Shown here in pieces: positions 28,852 to 38,426 of a DNA stretch of 64,000 nucleotides. Every line of letters starts with the position of its first letter. Within the stretch, counting starts at the first letter, position 1. Source of the DNA: Aurantiacibacter marinus (GTDB lineage: Bacteria > Pseudomonadota > Alphaproteobacteria > Sphingomonadales > Sphingomonadaceae); NCBI RefSeq assembly GCF_001021555.1, contig NZ_LDCP01000001.1, positions 744,001-808,000 on the forward strand, in the 5' to 3' direction. Made by a program: the position numbers and the translations under genes. Under the pieces are notes generated by a model that saw only the letters and a list, made by a program, of their open reading frames with translations, had not been told where the DNA came from and did not search any database.

Positions 28852-31800
28852 ACTGCCCCGGCCTGCGCCGCCCTGCAACCGGCCCTGCACCGGGCTGCCA
28901 AGCCGACATATCCGGCTCGTCAGAAACGCGCCACGGCACACCAGCTCTGGTCAGGAACAGGTTTTCCATTTCGCTGCGGTTGAATGGCCGAGAGCCAAGC
29001 CTGCCGAATACAGCCATCTGCCCGCCTGTTTCGTCCACCGCCCGGTCCCGGTCCAGGCCCTTGCTCAGCGCGATCGCGGGCGTTTCCGTTCGCGCCCATG
29101 CCACCATTTGGGGCATCGGTGCGGGGCTGAATCCGTAGAAATTGCGCTGGCTTTCGGGGCTGGTCAGTTGCAGCACTTTCAACCCGTTCACCCCGTCCGC
29201 AACATAGGCGAACAGGCTGGCGTTGGTACTGGCGATAATTACGTCTTCAGCATCGGTCATCGTGCCGCCGAGTGTTTCCATGCGGTATATCCGCGGGGCT
29301 AGCGGGCGGGTGACGTCGACAATTCCCAGTCCTTCCTGCTTGGCCGCCACGTAAAGATAGGTGCGCGCGATATACATGCGCTGGGCATTGGCCATCGGCA
29401 CAGTGCCTTCAGGCCGCGCAACGGGATTGGAAAGCTGAGTTACATCGAATAGCTTTACACCCTCGGCATCGGTGACCCAGAGATAGCGGAATTGCAGAGT
29501 GGTCGCGCGCGCGTCCGTCAGTTGGCGCACGGCGGCAAGGCGCGGATTGGCCGGGTCTGCCAGATCGACCACCACCAGCCCGACATCGGCTGTGATATAG
29601 GCCACTGCGCCTGCCAACGTGATATGCCGCGCACCGGTCAGCACGCCGTCCGGGTTCCACGCGTCAGACCCATCAGCATAGGTCAGGCGGTCCAGATTGT
29701 TGTTGCGCAGTTCCCCGTCAGCCAGCGTATCCACATTGATCATGATCAGCCCTTCAACCGCATCGGTGACGGCGGCGTAGGAATAAATCGGCAGGAACGG
29801 CTGTTCCTGGTTCATTGCGCGCAGTTCTGCGGTGTTGCGGGTTGGTGCGATGGGCTGCGTTGTGGCGAGCGCCATGCAGGTGGCGTTTTCGCTGCTCACA
29901 TGGGTATCATGCCCCAGCGGGCTGAACGGCGCGGTGATGATGCGTTCGGAAAAGCCCTTGTTGGCGATGCTGGCGATATCATAGACACGGAAGCCTCCAC
30001 TGCCTTCTGCCACGAACATATACTCGCCGCGCATCTGCAGGCAGCCGACACGGTCGCCTGTGCCTTCATGGACATTGGCGAATTCTTCGAGCGCGCGGGT
30101 TTCGCCCGACAAGTCTGCGTCAAAGATATCGCCGCGTGCCCAATTGATCAGTTCGCGGCCATTATCGTCCACATGCATGCGGTAGTAATCGGGATAGGCA
30201 TAGCGGTGGAGATAGCTGCCGAGCACGGCTTGCGGTTCTTCCCATTCGGTAACGCGCGTGGCCTCGAAGCCGCCTTCCTGTCCGGTCCATGCATTCATCC
30301 CCACGAAGTTTACAAAATTGGTGCCGAGCAGCAGCAGCTGCGACATGATTGCATTGTTGTCTTCTGCTTCAGACAGGTGGCAATCGGAACATTGCTTGGT
30401 CTCTGTCAGGCGCACCGTATGCGGGAAATGCGGCGCGAAGGCCTGGCTGGAAAAGCCCGCCGCGCTGATCGGCGGCTGCTGCACATAGATCCGTTCGCGG
30501 TTGATATTGGTGGAGCTGAGGATCAGCGCGCTGGTGGAGCGGACAGGTGCAATCTGGTTGCCTTTCGTCGTCTGGTGAATGCCCAGCTGGAACATCTGGT
30601 CGCGCGCGACCTGCGGGTTGTAGGTTGCAAAATTGCGCGTCGTTTCGCCTTCATAACGGTGGCTTTCGCTTTGCCAGTTCGCCTCGATCGGCAGATGGCA
30701 CCCTCCGCAACTTGTCGTCCATGACAGGTGACAGGTGAAACACGCCATCTCCTCTTCACCATGGGCGCGGTTTTCCAGAGCGACGCCGGGGCCAAATTCG
30801 AAGCGGCCTGTTTCCGCGCCGTCCGCGCTCATCAATTTGGAACGGGCGGACAGGGCGTTGAAGTCGGGATGCGTTGGGTCAACGCTGTCGCGCACCAGGC
30901 TGACTTCCCATTCCAGAGAAGGATCCACGATGCTTCGCTGGATCAGCGTGCGGCGTCCGTTGCCTTCTTCGGTCCATTCAAAGCGGCGCTGGCCATCGGG
31001 GTTGCGCAGCAAGGCAAGGTCGTGCCCCTGCGGCGGGGCCGCCGGGCCGGAGGTGCGCAGGGTGGGATAATCGTCTGCCGTGCCGTGGCAATCCTTGCAG
31101 CCGATCTCCACTGCATTGGCGACTTCGCCGTAGATCAGGCCATTGCCGTGACTGTCCTGCGCGTAATGGCAATCGGCGCATTGCATGCCGGCTTCGGCAT
31201 GGATGCTCATCAGATGCACGGCTTCGCCTGGATTGGTGCCGGGCTGCACGAATTGTTCTTCTCCGTCGCGGCGGAAGCGCTGGCGCCAGCGATCTTCATG
31301 GCGGGCGGCATCTTCGGGAGTGTCGGTTTCCTCTGGCGGACGGATGATTTCTCCGTCCTCGTCAACCAGATTGCCTTCGCGGTCGCGGCGGAAGATGCCC
31401 CGGAAGGTCCAGCCGTGGCCATGGTAATCGGCAAACTGCGTGTCTTCGAGCTCTGAATTGAGATCGTAGACGTTGCGCAGGAAATCCATGTCGCCCCAAA
31501 GACCGCGCGGGGCGGCGCCTTCGGGATTGCGGTCCAGCACTTCGCGCACTTGTTCTGCGGTGGGGTAGCGTTGGCGCAGGAAGAATTCCTCATACTCCTC
31601 GTCGCTCATTCCCGCAGGGCGTGGCGTGGTATTTTCCGGCCCGGGCCACATGAAGGGCGCGTCGCTTTCATAATCCCACATCGTATAACCGAGGTAGGAA
31701 TTGAGGAAGATATTGGGCTGGTGCATGTGGCAATTCATGCACTGCGCAGTAGGAATGGCGCGGGTGAACACGTGGCGCAGCGGGTGACCGCGTTCACGGT

Positions 31801-33070
31801 CATCCGGCGGGTCGAGCGACAGGGCGCCGCCTTCGTCATCATGGCTTTCACCGGGGCCGATCAGATCGCCGTGCTCCGGCTCATCGCCATGCTCTTCGCC
31901 GTGATCGCCGGAATAGTCATCGTGCAGGCGATTGATCTGTTGCGCGATGGTCGGATCGGAAGTCACTGTCTGCCCGTCGCGCCCGTATTGCGCGTAGATC
32001 AGCGAGTGGCGCGGTTCGCGGTCATTGGCGTAAACCACATGGCACGATGCGCAGCCGGAATGGCGATAATCGCCAGGCTGGTCGTTCGTCCCCATGAACC
32101 AGGTGAAGGGATCGTTCAGGCGGGTCTTGTGAATGTTCAGGACCGGTATGGCGGCGCGCAGGCCGGTGCCGGGCCCCCGATTGGATTGGCGCAAGTCAGG
32201 ACGACCGGGTTCTTCCAGGCGTTGCAGCAGACCGGTCGGATTGGGCAGGCCGATTTCAGGGAACTGCGTGTTGATCGTGCGGCCTCCACGCTCGAAAACG
32301 CGGAATACATCGCCCGGCGGTACGACATGCCACGTCGGCATCGGGTACAACGTGGCGAGCGCGCCGCGTGCGGCCTGCTCTTCGGTCACCGTGCCATGCG
32401 GTTCGCCTGGACTTTGGATGACTGCCGCTTCGCCCTCGCGGGTGTAAGCCTCGCCAAGCACGTAATTCTTGTAGGGCAAAATGCCGTTATTGTAGGCTGC
32501 GCCGCCCCACAGCATCGCGCCTGATGCCATGAGAGAACGCTCCGCCGCCTCGATCACCGGCATATGGCACGATCCGCAGGCTTCCCGCGCCACGCGGTAA
32601 TCGCTGGGGTTCACAAAGCGCACGAAAATCGGGCTTTCGCGGTTAAGCAGGGAATAGCTGCGTTCCGGATTGGCGGAGCTGGGATAGTGCCAACTGCTTG
32701 GATAGGTGGGCAAAACATGCGCTGCTTCACGGGCAGTGATGTATTCCGCCGCTTCAAAACCAAGATCGGGATCGCCGTAAACATCCGCGTTGCCGCCGTG
32801 GCAATCGGTACAGCCAAGCACGACCGCGTCCGATACATGCATGGTCGGTGCATCGGTGCGCACGTGGCAGGAATTGCACCCCGCGGACTTTTCATCAGCG
32901 AGCATTTGGGTCTGGTTTTGCGGGGCGGGCGGCGCGATGACGCCAGCGGCTTCATAGTCCCGCACCACTGCGGTTTCATATCCTTCTGCCAGCAGGCTGC
33001 CGGTTCCAAGCATGGCCGCACAGCCGGCAAAGAAGACCGTGACGATTGTGGTGGGGGATAGTCGCCGCAT
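28850..33070 (-). CDS. Large decaheme c-type cytochrome with C-terminal LVIVD beta-propeller
   Basis: A 1406-aa exported protein with a signal peptide (about 1-29). Ten CxxCH motifs are spread over about residues 60-930 (CNSCH, CTDCH, CGSCH, CASCH, CMNCH, CADCH, CKDCH, CFTCH, CGGCH, CSDCH) with many extra histidines for the distal ligand. A His/Asp/Glu-rich segment at about 382-413 looks metal-binding. From about 980 to 1340 there are LVIVD-type blades (for example GLVVVDLADPANP, GLGIVDVTRPLAP, GLKVLQL), predicted to form a beta-propeller. The ATG overlaps the stop of the barrel gene upstream. No CXXC lipobox was seen. Likely periplasmic or surface-exposed electron carrier, with the propeller as docking or substrate domain. 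Confidence 0.87.
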   Translation of the reverse strand: MRRLSPTTIVTVFFAGCAAMLGTGSLLAEGYETAVVRDYEAAGVIAPPAPQNQTQMLADEKSAGCNSCHVRTDAPTMHVSDAVVLGCTDCHGGNADVYGDPDLGFEAAEYITAREAAHVLPTYPSSWHYPSSANPERSYSLLNRESPIFVRFVNPSDYRVAREACGSCHMPVIEAAERSLMASGAMLWGGAAYNNGILPYKNYVLGEAYTREGEAAVIQSPGEPHGTVTEEQAARGALATLYPMPTWHVVPPGDVFRVFERGGRTINTQFPEIGLPNPTGLLQRLEEPGRPDLRQSNRGPGTGLRAAIPVLNIHKTRLNDPFTWFMGTNDQPGDYRHSGCASCHVVYANDREPRHSLIYAQYGRDGQTVTSDPTIAQQINRLHDDYSGDHGEEHGDEPEHGDLIGPGESHDDEGGALSLDPPDDRERGHPLRHVFTRAIPTAQCMNCHMHQPNIFLNSYLGYTMWDYESDAPFMWPGPENTTPRPAGMSDEEYEEFFLRQRYPTAEQVREVLDRNPEGAAPRGLWGDMDFLRNVYDLNSELEDTQFADYHGHGWTFRGIFRRDREGNLVDEDGEIIRPPEETDTPEDAARHEDRWRQRFRRDGEEQFVQPGTNPGEAVHLMSIHAEAGMQCADCHYAQDSHGNGLIYGEVANAVEIGCKDCHGTADDYPTLRTSGPAAPPQGHDLALLRNPDGQRRFEWTEEGNGRRTLIQRSIVDPSLEWEVSLVRDSVDPTHPDFNALSARSKLMSADGAETGRFEFGPGVALENRAHGEEEMACFTCHLSWTTSCGGCHLPIEANWQSESHRYEGETTRNFATYNPQVARDQMFQLGIHQTTKGNQIAPVRSTSALILSSTNINRERIYVQQPPISAAGFSSQAFAPHFPHTVRLTETKQCSDCHLSEAEDNNAIMSQLLLLGTNFVNFVGMNAWTGQEGGFEATRVTEWEEPQAVLGSYLHRYAYPDYYRMHVDDNGRELINWARGDIFDADLSGETRALEEFANVHEGTGDRVGCLQMRGEYMFVAEGSGGFRVYDIASIANKGFSERIITAPFSPLGHDTHVSSENATCMALATTQPIAPTRNTAELRAMNQEQPFLPIYSYAAVTDAVEGLIMINVDTLADGELRNNNLDRLTYADGSDAWNPDGVLTGARHITLAGAVAYITADVGLVVVDLADPANPRLAAVRQLTDARATTLQFRYLWVTDAEGVKLFDVTQLSNPVARPEGTVPMANAQRMYIARTYLYVAAKQEGLGIVDVTRPLAPRIYRMETLGGTMTDAEDVIIASTNASLFAYVADGVNGLKVLQLTSPESQRNFYGFSPAPMPQMVAWARTETPAIALSKGLDRDRAVDETGGQMAVFGRLGSRPFNRSEMENLFLTRAGVPWRVSDEPDMSAWQPGAGPVAGRRRPGQ

Positions 33071-35055
33071 CAGTAGCTCAGTGTCGCATTGGCGAGGACG
33101 GAATAATAGACATTATCACCGCCCCGGTTGTCGAAAAGATCCTGAAAGCCCTCACCAGCTACCAGAGCGGCCGCAGACAGGCGAAATACAAGGTTCTGAT
33201 TTGCGCGTGGTCGCCAGATCGCAGCTGTCGACACATCATAGCCGATGTCGGCCGGGATCGAACCTTCGACGCGCAATGTTTCCAGCACAGTCGTATCTTC
33301 AAACCACAAATGGTTGGCGTTGGTCGATATGCGCAGTTCCGGCGTAAGATCGAAATCCGCGCCAAGGCCGGTCAGGATCAGGCCAGGATTGTTGAAGTTG
33401 CTTTGCCCCTGTTCTTTCGAACTGCGCAGCGAATTGAGCAGGCCGTTGCGGCCATTCAGGCTGATCGCGCGCCCGCCGCCGGCAAAGGGGATGGTCTGGC
33501 GCATCCAGTACGACGTATCTGCGCCTGCAAAAATCGGATTTTCGAAGATTGCATCATAGCCCGCCTCGACATTGTTGAACGGATCGGAATCGCCATTGGC
33601 GAACAAGGCGGAAAGCCGGAAGCGCGCCCAGTCCCGGTCATAACTGAGTTCCGCTGCACCGAAGAAAGAGCGGATATCGGCAGGCTGGCCGGTAAAGATA
33701 GAATTGCGGTCTTCGCCAAAGGCCCCGTATAGGCTGGCGGTGACATTGATGCGCCCGATGCGGCCATCGGCGTTGTAACCTACATAGACAACATCGTAAT
33801 CGCGCCCACGCAGATCGCCCAGCAGGGCGGGGCGCACCGGAAATCCGTTGTCGTCAATCTCCACATCGCCGCCTTCGCGGTTCATGTTGTAGACCAGCGT
33901 GAACTGGCTGGTGAGCGCGGGTATGAGGAAGTCCTGCCGGTAAGCGTTGGCAACAAAAACAAAATCGCTGCGTGGTGCTTGCACGACCGAGTTCAGGCCT
34001 GAATTAGTGTCTTTCTCCAGTCGCCAGAACGCGCCCAGATTATACTGGAACCGGTTGTTGTCGCGCGTGCCGAAGAAGCGCAGGCCTAGCTGGCTGTCCT
34101 GAAACAGAAAGCCGCGGAAATCGGCCTGAAATGGCTGGATGCCGATGCGGAAGCTGTCAAAATCGTACCGGTCCGATGTGTTGCGGATGTGATAGTCGAA
34201 AAAGGCTTCCTGCACGCCAAGGAACTGGTCGGTGCGATTGGACGCGCGGCTCGGCTCTACCAGAAGCACGCGCCGTTCGGGCACATCGACATGACTGATG
34301 TTGTAAGCCAGCGTCAGGCGGTATTCGACGTCAGGCGGTTTGTAAGCGGTGGACCCCTTTATCAGCGCGGCGCCGAAGATGAATGTCTGGCTGAATACGG
34401 GCGAAAAATCATTGCCGAACACATCCAGCCGGTCTGGATCGGATGTAGTCTGCACGCCTACGGGGATGGGGAAGGTGCGCGGTTCGATTACCGTATCGCT
34501 GATGGCATTGGCGACAAAGAACCAGTCATTGCCTTCCAGCCCAAGGAAGCGGGGTGTCCAGCAATCATCGCTGCCATAGGGGTAGGGAACGCCAGCAGGA
34601 TCGTAAATGCGGCCTTCCTCGGCGGCCCGGGCGCGCTCTTCCTCTTCCGCAGCGGCGCGAAGTCCGGCGCGGTATTGCCGTTCTTCATCCGAATTGATGC
34701 AGATCGGGCGATCGCCCTTGTAGGTATTCTGGTTGTAGGGATCGAGCGCGTCTTCGGTCACAAGGCCAAGGTTCTGGATCAGCCGCCAGCGATCGGGGAT
34801 GGGTATCTGATCAGCCGGAAAAGCTTGCGGCGGCGGAGCGCGCACAGCTCCTCGATTATCCTGGGTAACGGGATCGGGCAGTTCACCGGTGAAGCCGGGG
34901 CGGCGACGACCATCGATTATATCCGGATCGATCGGATCGGCAGGATCTACTTGCGTACCGAGGCCGCCATCGGGGCGCTCTTGCGATTGCTCTTGGGGCG
35001 CATCCTGGGATGGGGCCGCTTGAAGCAAGATGAGAAGGGCTAGGGCTGTGCTCAT
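33070..35055 (-). CDS. Outer-membrane beta-barrel protein of the cytochrome cluster
   Basis: A 661-aa protein with a short hydrophobic leader (about 1-16), a Pro/Asp-rich linker to about residue 80 and then alternating amphipathic strands up to the C-terminus, which ends ANATLSY with an aromatic final residue as expected for BAM substrates. It has no CxxCH motif. I do not recognise the family. Its stop overlaps the start of the decaheme-LVIVD cytochrome (TGATG), and it begins 3 nt after the GlcG-type lipoprotein. The arrangement recalls porin-cytochrome conduits, where a barrel sheathes a multiheme cytochrome across the outer membrane; the analogy is inference. Confidence 0.75.
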   Translation of the reverse strand: MSTALALLILLQAAPSQDAPQEQSQERPDGGLGTQVDPADPIDPDIIDGRRRPGFTGELPDPVTQDNRGAVRAPPPQAFPADQIPIPDRWRLIQNLGLVTEDALDPYNQNTYKGDRPICINSDEERQYRAGLRAAAEEEERARAAEEGRIYDPAGVPYPYGSDDCWTPRFLGLEGNDWFFVANAISDTVIEPRTFPIPVGVQTTSDPDRLDVFGNDFSPVFSQTFIFGAALIKGSTAYKPPDVEYRLTLAYNISHVDVPERRVLLVEPSRASNRTDQFLGVQEAFFDYHIRNTSDRYDFDSFRIGIQPFQADFRGFLFQDSQLGLRFFGTRDNNRFQYNLGAFWRLEKDTNSGLNSVVQAPRSDFVFVANAYRQDFLIPALTSQFTLVYNMNREGGDVEIDDNGFPVRPALLGDLRGRDYDVVYVGYNADGRIGRINVTASLYGAFGEDRNSIFTGQPADIRSFFGAAELSYDRDWARFRLSALFANGDSDPFNNVEAGYDAIFENPIFAGADTSYWMRQTIPFAGGGRAISLNGRNGLLNSLRSSKEQGQSNFNNPGLILTGLGADFDLTPELRISTNANHLWFEDTTVLETLRVEGSIPADIGYDVSTAAIWRPRANQNLVFRLSAAALVAGEGFQDLFDNRGGDNVYYSVLANATLSY

Positions 35056-35058
35056 CGC

Positions 35059-37056
35059 CTATAATCCCTGACACACGTTCTGGGCGGCAGTATCGAGGAA
35101 CGGTGCGAACGGGCAATTGATATAGCGCAGGCGCACGCCGCGCCCGTTTACATTGACTACGATCCGGTCTGCGCGGATGGCCGGATCGGCATTGCCAAGG
35201 GTGCCCAGGCGGACACCTGCGTTATTAAGGCCAAGGAAGCTGACCATGTCATCCTGATCGATCCCGTCGCCTGACACGCCGATGCCGCCGATCAGCTCTC
35301 CGGCGCGATATATCGGCACGCTGCCGGGGAAAATCTGGATGCCATTGGCGATGCGCGGGCTGCCAGAAGGCGAATTCGGCACTTTCGTGCAGCCGCGCTG
35401 CGTATCTGCGTTTGCACCATTGGACGCGACATATACCACGTGGTCCACGATATTGGGCACCACCAGATCGGTTTGCAGGCCAACCGCAAAGGGGCTGAAT
35501 GTGTCCGATGCCAATACCGAAAGCGGGCCGGGTATCTGGCCCACTTCGCCATCGGGGAAGTATGGGCGCGACAGATTGCCGCCCGAACGATCTGCGAAAG
35601 CAAATGTACCGGTCAGCGCATTTGGATCACCGAGAAAACTCCGCACACGCGTGACGTAATCCGCGCCGCTCAGGCCGCCCGGCGGTGCCGGAACAGCTTG
35701 CAACTGGGGCGCTGCAACTGCGCTTGAGAAGAATGTCGCAGTGCGTGCTTTTTGCAAGGACACATCGACCCCGAAGATCGGCCCGTCGGGAGAGCGCACA
35801 ATGCCAAGCACTTCGCCATGCGTATCGACCACGCTGATGCTCGCCTGCATCCGGCTGTCGAGCGGGCGGCGGATTTGCGCACGGGCCCGGCTGAGGACGG
35901 CGAACGCTTCTTCCATGATTGCGCGCACTTCCCCAGCGCTCAGCGGCTGGGCAACGCTGGCCGCATCGGTTCCGCCGCGAATGGGGTACCGCGCATTGCC
36001 CGCACCATCGCTGAGGACAAATGCATCGGGGTTGCTGAATTCGGCAGGCGTGGCCGCGCGCATGCCGGATGCTTCGCTTCCGTAAGCTGTCCCGGCGCGA
36101 AGCACGCCGGTGTTATAACCTTCCACGGCCAGCAGCATGCCCGCAGTTCCGCTGATCGCGGCGAAATTGCCCGATGACGGCGCGATTTGCGCTTCTGTGA
36201 CATCGCTGAAACGCAGGCTTGTCCCGTCCACGAAAATCCGGTCCGCACGAATGTCGGTGGGCGCCATGAAGCCCTGCGCGCCTGCCACGGCAATCGCTTC
36301 TTCCGCGTCGTTTTCCGTATCGAGGATATTGGCGTCAAATCCGTAATTGCCATCACCCATCACGCCGATACCGCCCACGACGACGCCGTTCTTGTACAGT
36401 GGAATTCCGCCGGGATCAGCGGAAAGGCCCAGCGGAGAACGCTTGGGCCCGATCAGCCCGTCGCTCGCCCGTGCCGACAAGTCGGAACACGGTAATTGGC
36501 TGAACTGCACGCCGAACAATGGCCCGCTTTCCAGCCCCACGGTGGTTGGTGCTGGTGGAAAATGTTCCTGCACGATCATGCTGGCGGTGCGGGTGGTAAA
36601 AGCGTTGCCTCCGCTCGACAGATACGCGCCTGTTACTGCCTTCGCTATGGCGGCGACCTGAGAAGGAACTGCCACGCCTTGCAAGCCAAGCATGTCACCC
36701 TGCGGCAGAGGCGCGCCGATGCGGTTGCGGCTGACCACGGCTTCCGGATTCGCGCCGTTCATGGCAAACACGGCCAGCACATTGCCGACCCGGTCCGTCA
36801 CCGCGATCATGGAGGGCAAACCTCGTGTCTGCGCCTCGTTTACCGCTTGTGCGATGATGGTCTGCACTTCGGAAACAGAAAGCGCCTCTTGCGCTGGTGG
36901 GGCAAACAACCGGCCTGATGGCGGAGGAGTGGGCGTTGGTGTGGGGACCACGGCATTGCCGCTGCCGTTCTGCCCGCCCTGCGATCCACCGCCGCCGCAA
37001 CTCGCCAGCACCAGGGCGCTTGCCGTCAGGAAAGTGATCCCCCTTCGCAAATGCAT
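35059..37056 (-). CDS. Lipoprotein with two GlcG/HbpS-type heme-binding domains
   Basis: A 665-aa lipoprotein. The signal ends in LASC with the lipidated cysteine C20, followed by a Gly/Pro-rich linker. Two copies of the GlcG/HbpS fold follow (about 45-300 and 370-640). The first opens with VQTIIAQAVNEAQTRG and the second with VRAIMEEAFAVLSRARAQ; both contain the family ending GGIGVxGDG (GGIGVMGDG and GGIGVSGDG). Family members bind heme or cobalamin and sense or scavenge them. The gene overlaps the c554-like cytochrome stop upstream (TAATG). A tandem, lipid-anchored version in a cytochrome operon suggests heme delivery or an electron relay. Confidence 0.83.
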   Translation of the reverse strand: MHLRRGITFLTASALVLASCGGGGSQGGQNGSGNAVVPTPTPTPPPSGRLFAPPAQEALSVSEVQTIIAQAVNEAQTRGLPSMIAVTDRVGNVLAVFAMNGANPEAVVSRNRIGAPLPQGDMLGLQGVAVPSQVAAIAKAVTGAYLSSGGNAFTTRTASMIVQEHFPPAPTTVGLESGPLFGVQFSQLPCSDLSARASDGLIGPKRSPLGLSADPGGIPLYKNGVVVGGIGVMGDGNYGFDANILDTENDAEEAIAVAGAQGFMAPTDIRADRIFVDGTSLRFSDVTEAQIAPSSGNFAAISGTAGMLLAVEGYNTGVLRAGTAYGSEASGMRAATPAEFSNPDAFVLSDGAGNARYPIRGGTDAASVAQPLSAGEVRAIMEEAFAVLSRARAQIRRPLDSRMQASISVVDTHGEVLGIVRSPDGPIFGVDVSLQKARTATFFSSAVAAPQLQAVPAPPGGLSGADYVTRVRSFLGDPNALTGTFAFADRSGGNLSRPYFPDGEVGQIPGPLSVLASDTFSPFAVGLQTDLVVPNIVDHVVYVASNGANADTQRGCTKVPNSPSGSPRIANGIQIFPGSVPIYRAGELIGGIGVSGDGIDQDDMVSFLGLNNAGVRLGTLGNADPAIRADRIVVNVNGRGVRLRYINCPFAPFLDTAAQNVCQGL

Positions 37057-38426
37057 TATTGCAGCCGCTCTATCGCGACGACTGCCTGACCCAGAGCGCT
37101 TCGGAAATCTGATGGACGATAGGTTTCGGGGCTGCGCACGGCAGCATAGGCGCGGTTGATGTTGGTGCGGATGCCCGCTGCTGCACCCACGGTCACGCGG
37201 CCATCGCTCACCAGCGCATTGAGAAGTGTATCGATTGCCATCACGGCCTGCACCGAACCGGCATAGTCGGTGAAGCGTGCAGAGGTTGCACCATTGCCGA
37301 TCCGTTCAATTACGGCAAAGGCGCTGTCTGGCCCATAGGGACGCGCTGCCAGTGCGCCGGACAGTTCCAGCGCTTCACTGCGCAGCGCAATCGCTGCTGT
37401 TTGCGCCTCTGCGCGGCCGTCATCCATGGCTGAGTGGAACTGGCGGCTGGCGCTGCGGAAGCTTTGCGCGCGCCCGGGCGCCAGCGTATCCGCAACGGCC
37501 GAAAGCATGATGATATTTTCATCATTGAAGGGCGGTTGGCCGAAGGCGATCGGCCGGCCCGGATTTGTCTCGAACGTCAGACGCCGGTCATCGCCATCAG
37601 TGATGGAACGGTGACAGCTGTGGCAGTCATAGAAATACAGTTGCGGGAATACACCTTGGGTGCCGAAAGCCGGACGGGCGAACAGGTCCGTCGCGCGCGC
37701 TACTGCCTCTGCCTGGCCAACGGCCCACAATTGCACAGCATCGGGCCGGCCCTTGCGCTGGATATAATCGTCATCGACATCGTGGTGCTGCTGGAATGCG
37801 CTGAACAGATCGAGTTCGAAAGTGATGCGAGGGTGGCCTGCCGCCATCATTTCATGGGTGACAAACTGCCCCGTTTCCGTGCTGCCATAATGGCAATCAA
37901 GACATACACGCGCCCGCGTTGTCGGCTGTTCGAGCGGGACCAGGCCATTGCGGACATTGGCCGGGTGCGTCCCGCGCACTTCGTAATGGCTCGACAGCCA
38001 ACCGATAGAGGCGCCGTGGCAGCTTTCGCAGCCAACGCCGTCGTCGAGCCGGAAGCGCGGTCCGCGTTCGGAGGCGGGCGCAAAAGTCGAATGGCAACCG
38101 AGGCAGGACTGCGCCGATTGCGGATCGCCCAGACCCAGCGTGCCCGCGATCTGGCGCGAACGGCGTGAACCCAGGATTGCATAAGCGCGGCTGTGTGCGC
38201 CGCTAACGGCAGAGGGGCTTTGCCAAGTTGCGATTTCGTCCTGCCGGACAATCGCGCCATTGCCTTCGCTGCGGCCATGGCAGGTCGACCCTGCGCAGGA
38301 AGCAACGCCGGTAAAGGAATAGCTGCCTTGCGCATTCAGCGGTTCGCCCGCTGTCAGACCTAGTGTCAGGGTAAGGATGGCCGCCATTGCAAGCGCGAGC
38401 ACGGTATATCGCGCGTGGCTGACCAT
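37056..38426 (-). CDS. Pentaheme c-type cytochrome, cytochrome c554-like
   Basis: A 456-aa periplasmic cytochrome. Signal peptide about 1-32. Heme motifs in order are an unusual CAGSTCH (CX4CH), then CLGCH, CESCH, CLDCH and CHSCH, all within about residues 40-270; the C-terminal 180 residues are helical and lack heme motifs. The combination SxCAxxxCHG plus SCLGCHS and GVGCESCHG is typical of cytochrome c554/multiheme oxidoreductase folds. The ATG at 38426 is preceded by AGGGGGA; an upstream in-frame start at 38480 would bury the signal peptide. First cytochrome gene of the minus-strand operon, with the GlcG gene overlapping its stop. Confidence 0.85.
   Translation of the reverse strand: MVSHARYTVLALAMAAILTLTLGLTAGEPLNAQGSYSFTGVASCAGSTCHGRSEGNGAIVRQDEIATWQSPSAVSGAHSRAYAILGSRRSRQIAGTLGLGDPQSAQSCLGCHSTFAPASERGPRFRLDDGVGCESCHGASIGWLSSHYEVRGTHPANVRNGLVPLEQPTTRARVCLDCHYGSTETGQFVTHEMMAAGHPRITFELDLFSAFQQHHDVDDDYIQRKGRPDAVQLWAVGQAEAVARATDLFARPAFGTQGVFPQLYFYDCHSCHRSITDGDDRRLTFETNPGRPIAFGQPPFNDENIIMLSAVADTLAPGRAQSFRSASRQFHSAMDDGRAEAQTAAIALRSEALELSGALAARPYGPDSAFAVIERIGNGATSARFTDYAGSVQAVMAIDTLLNALVSDGRVTVGAAAGIRTNINRAYAAVRSPETYRPSDFRSALGQAVVAIERLQ

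Noticed and set aside
29492-31456. Plus-strand frames of 410 and 242 aa inside the 1406-aa cytochrome gene
   Set aside because: No Shine-Dalgarno, no motifs, and the minus-strand frame has ten heme motifs.
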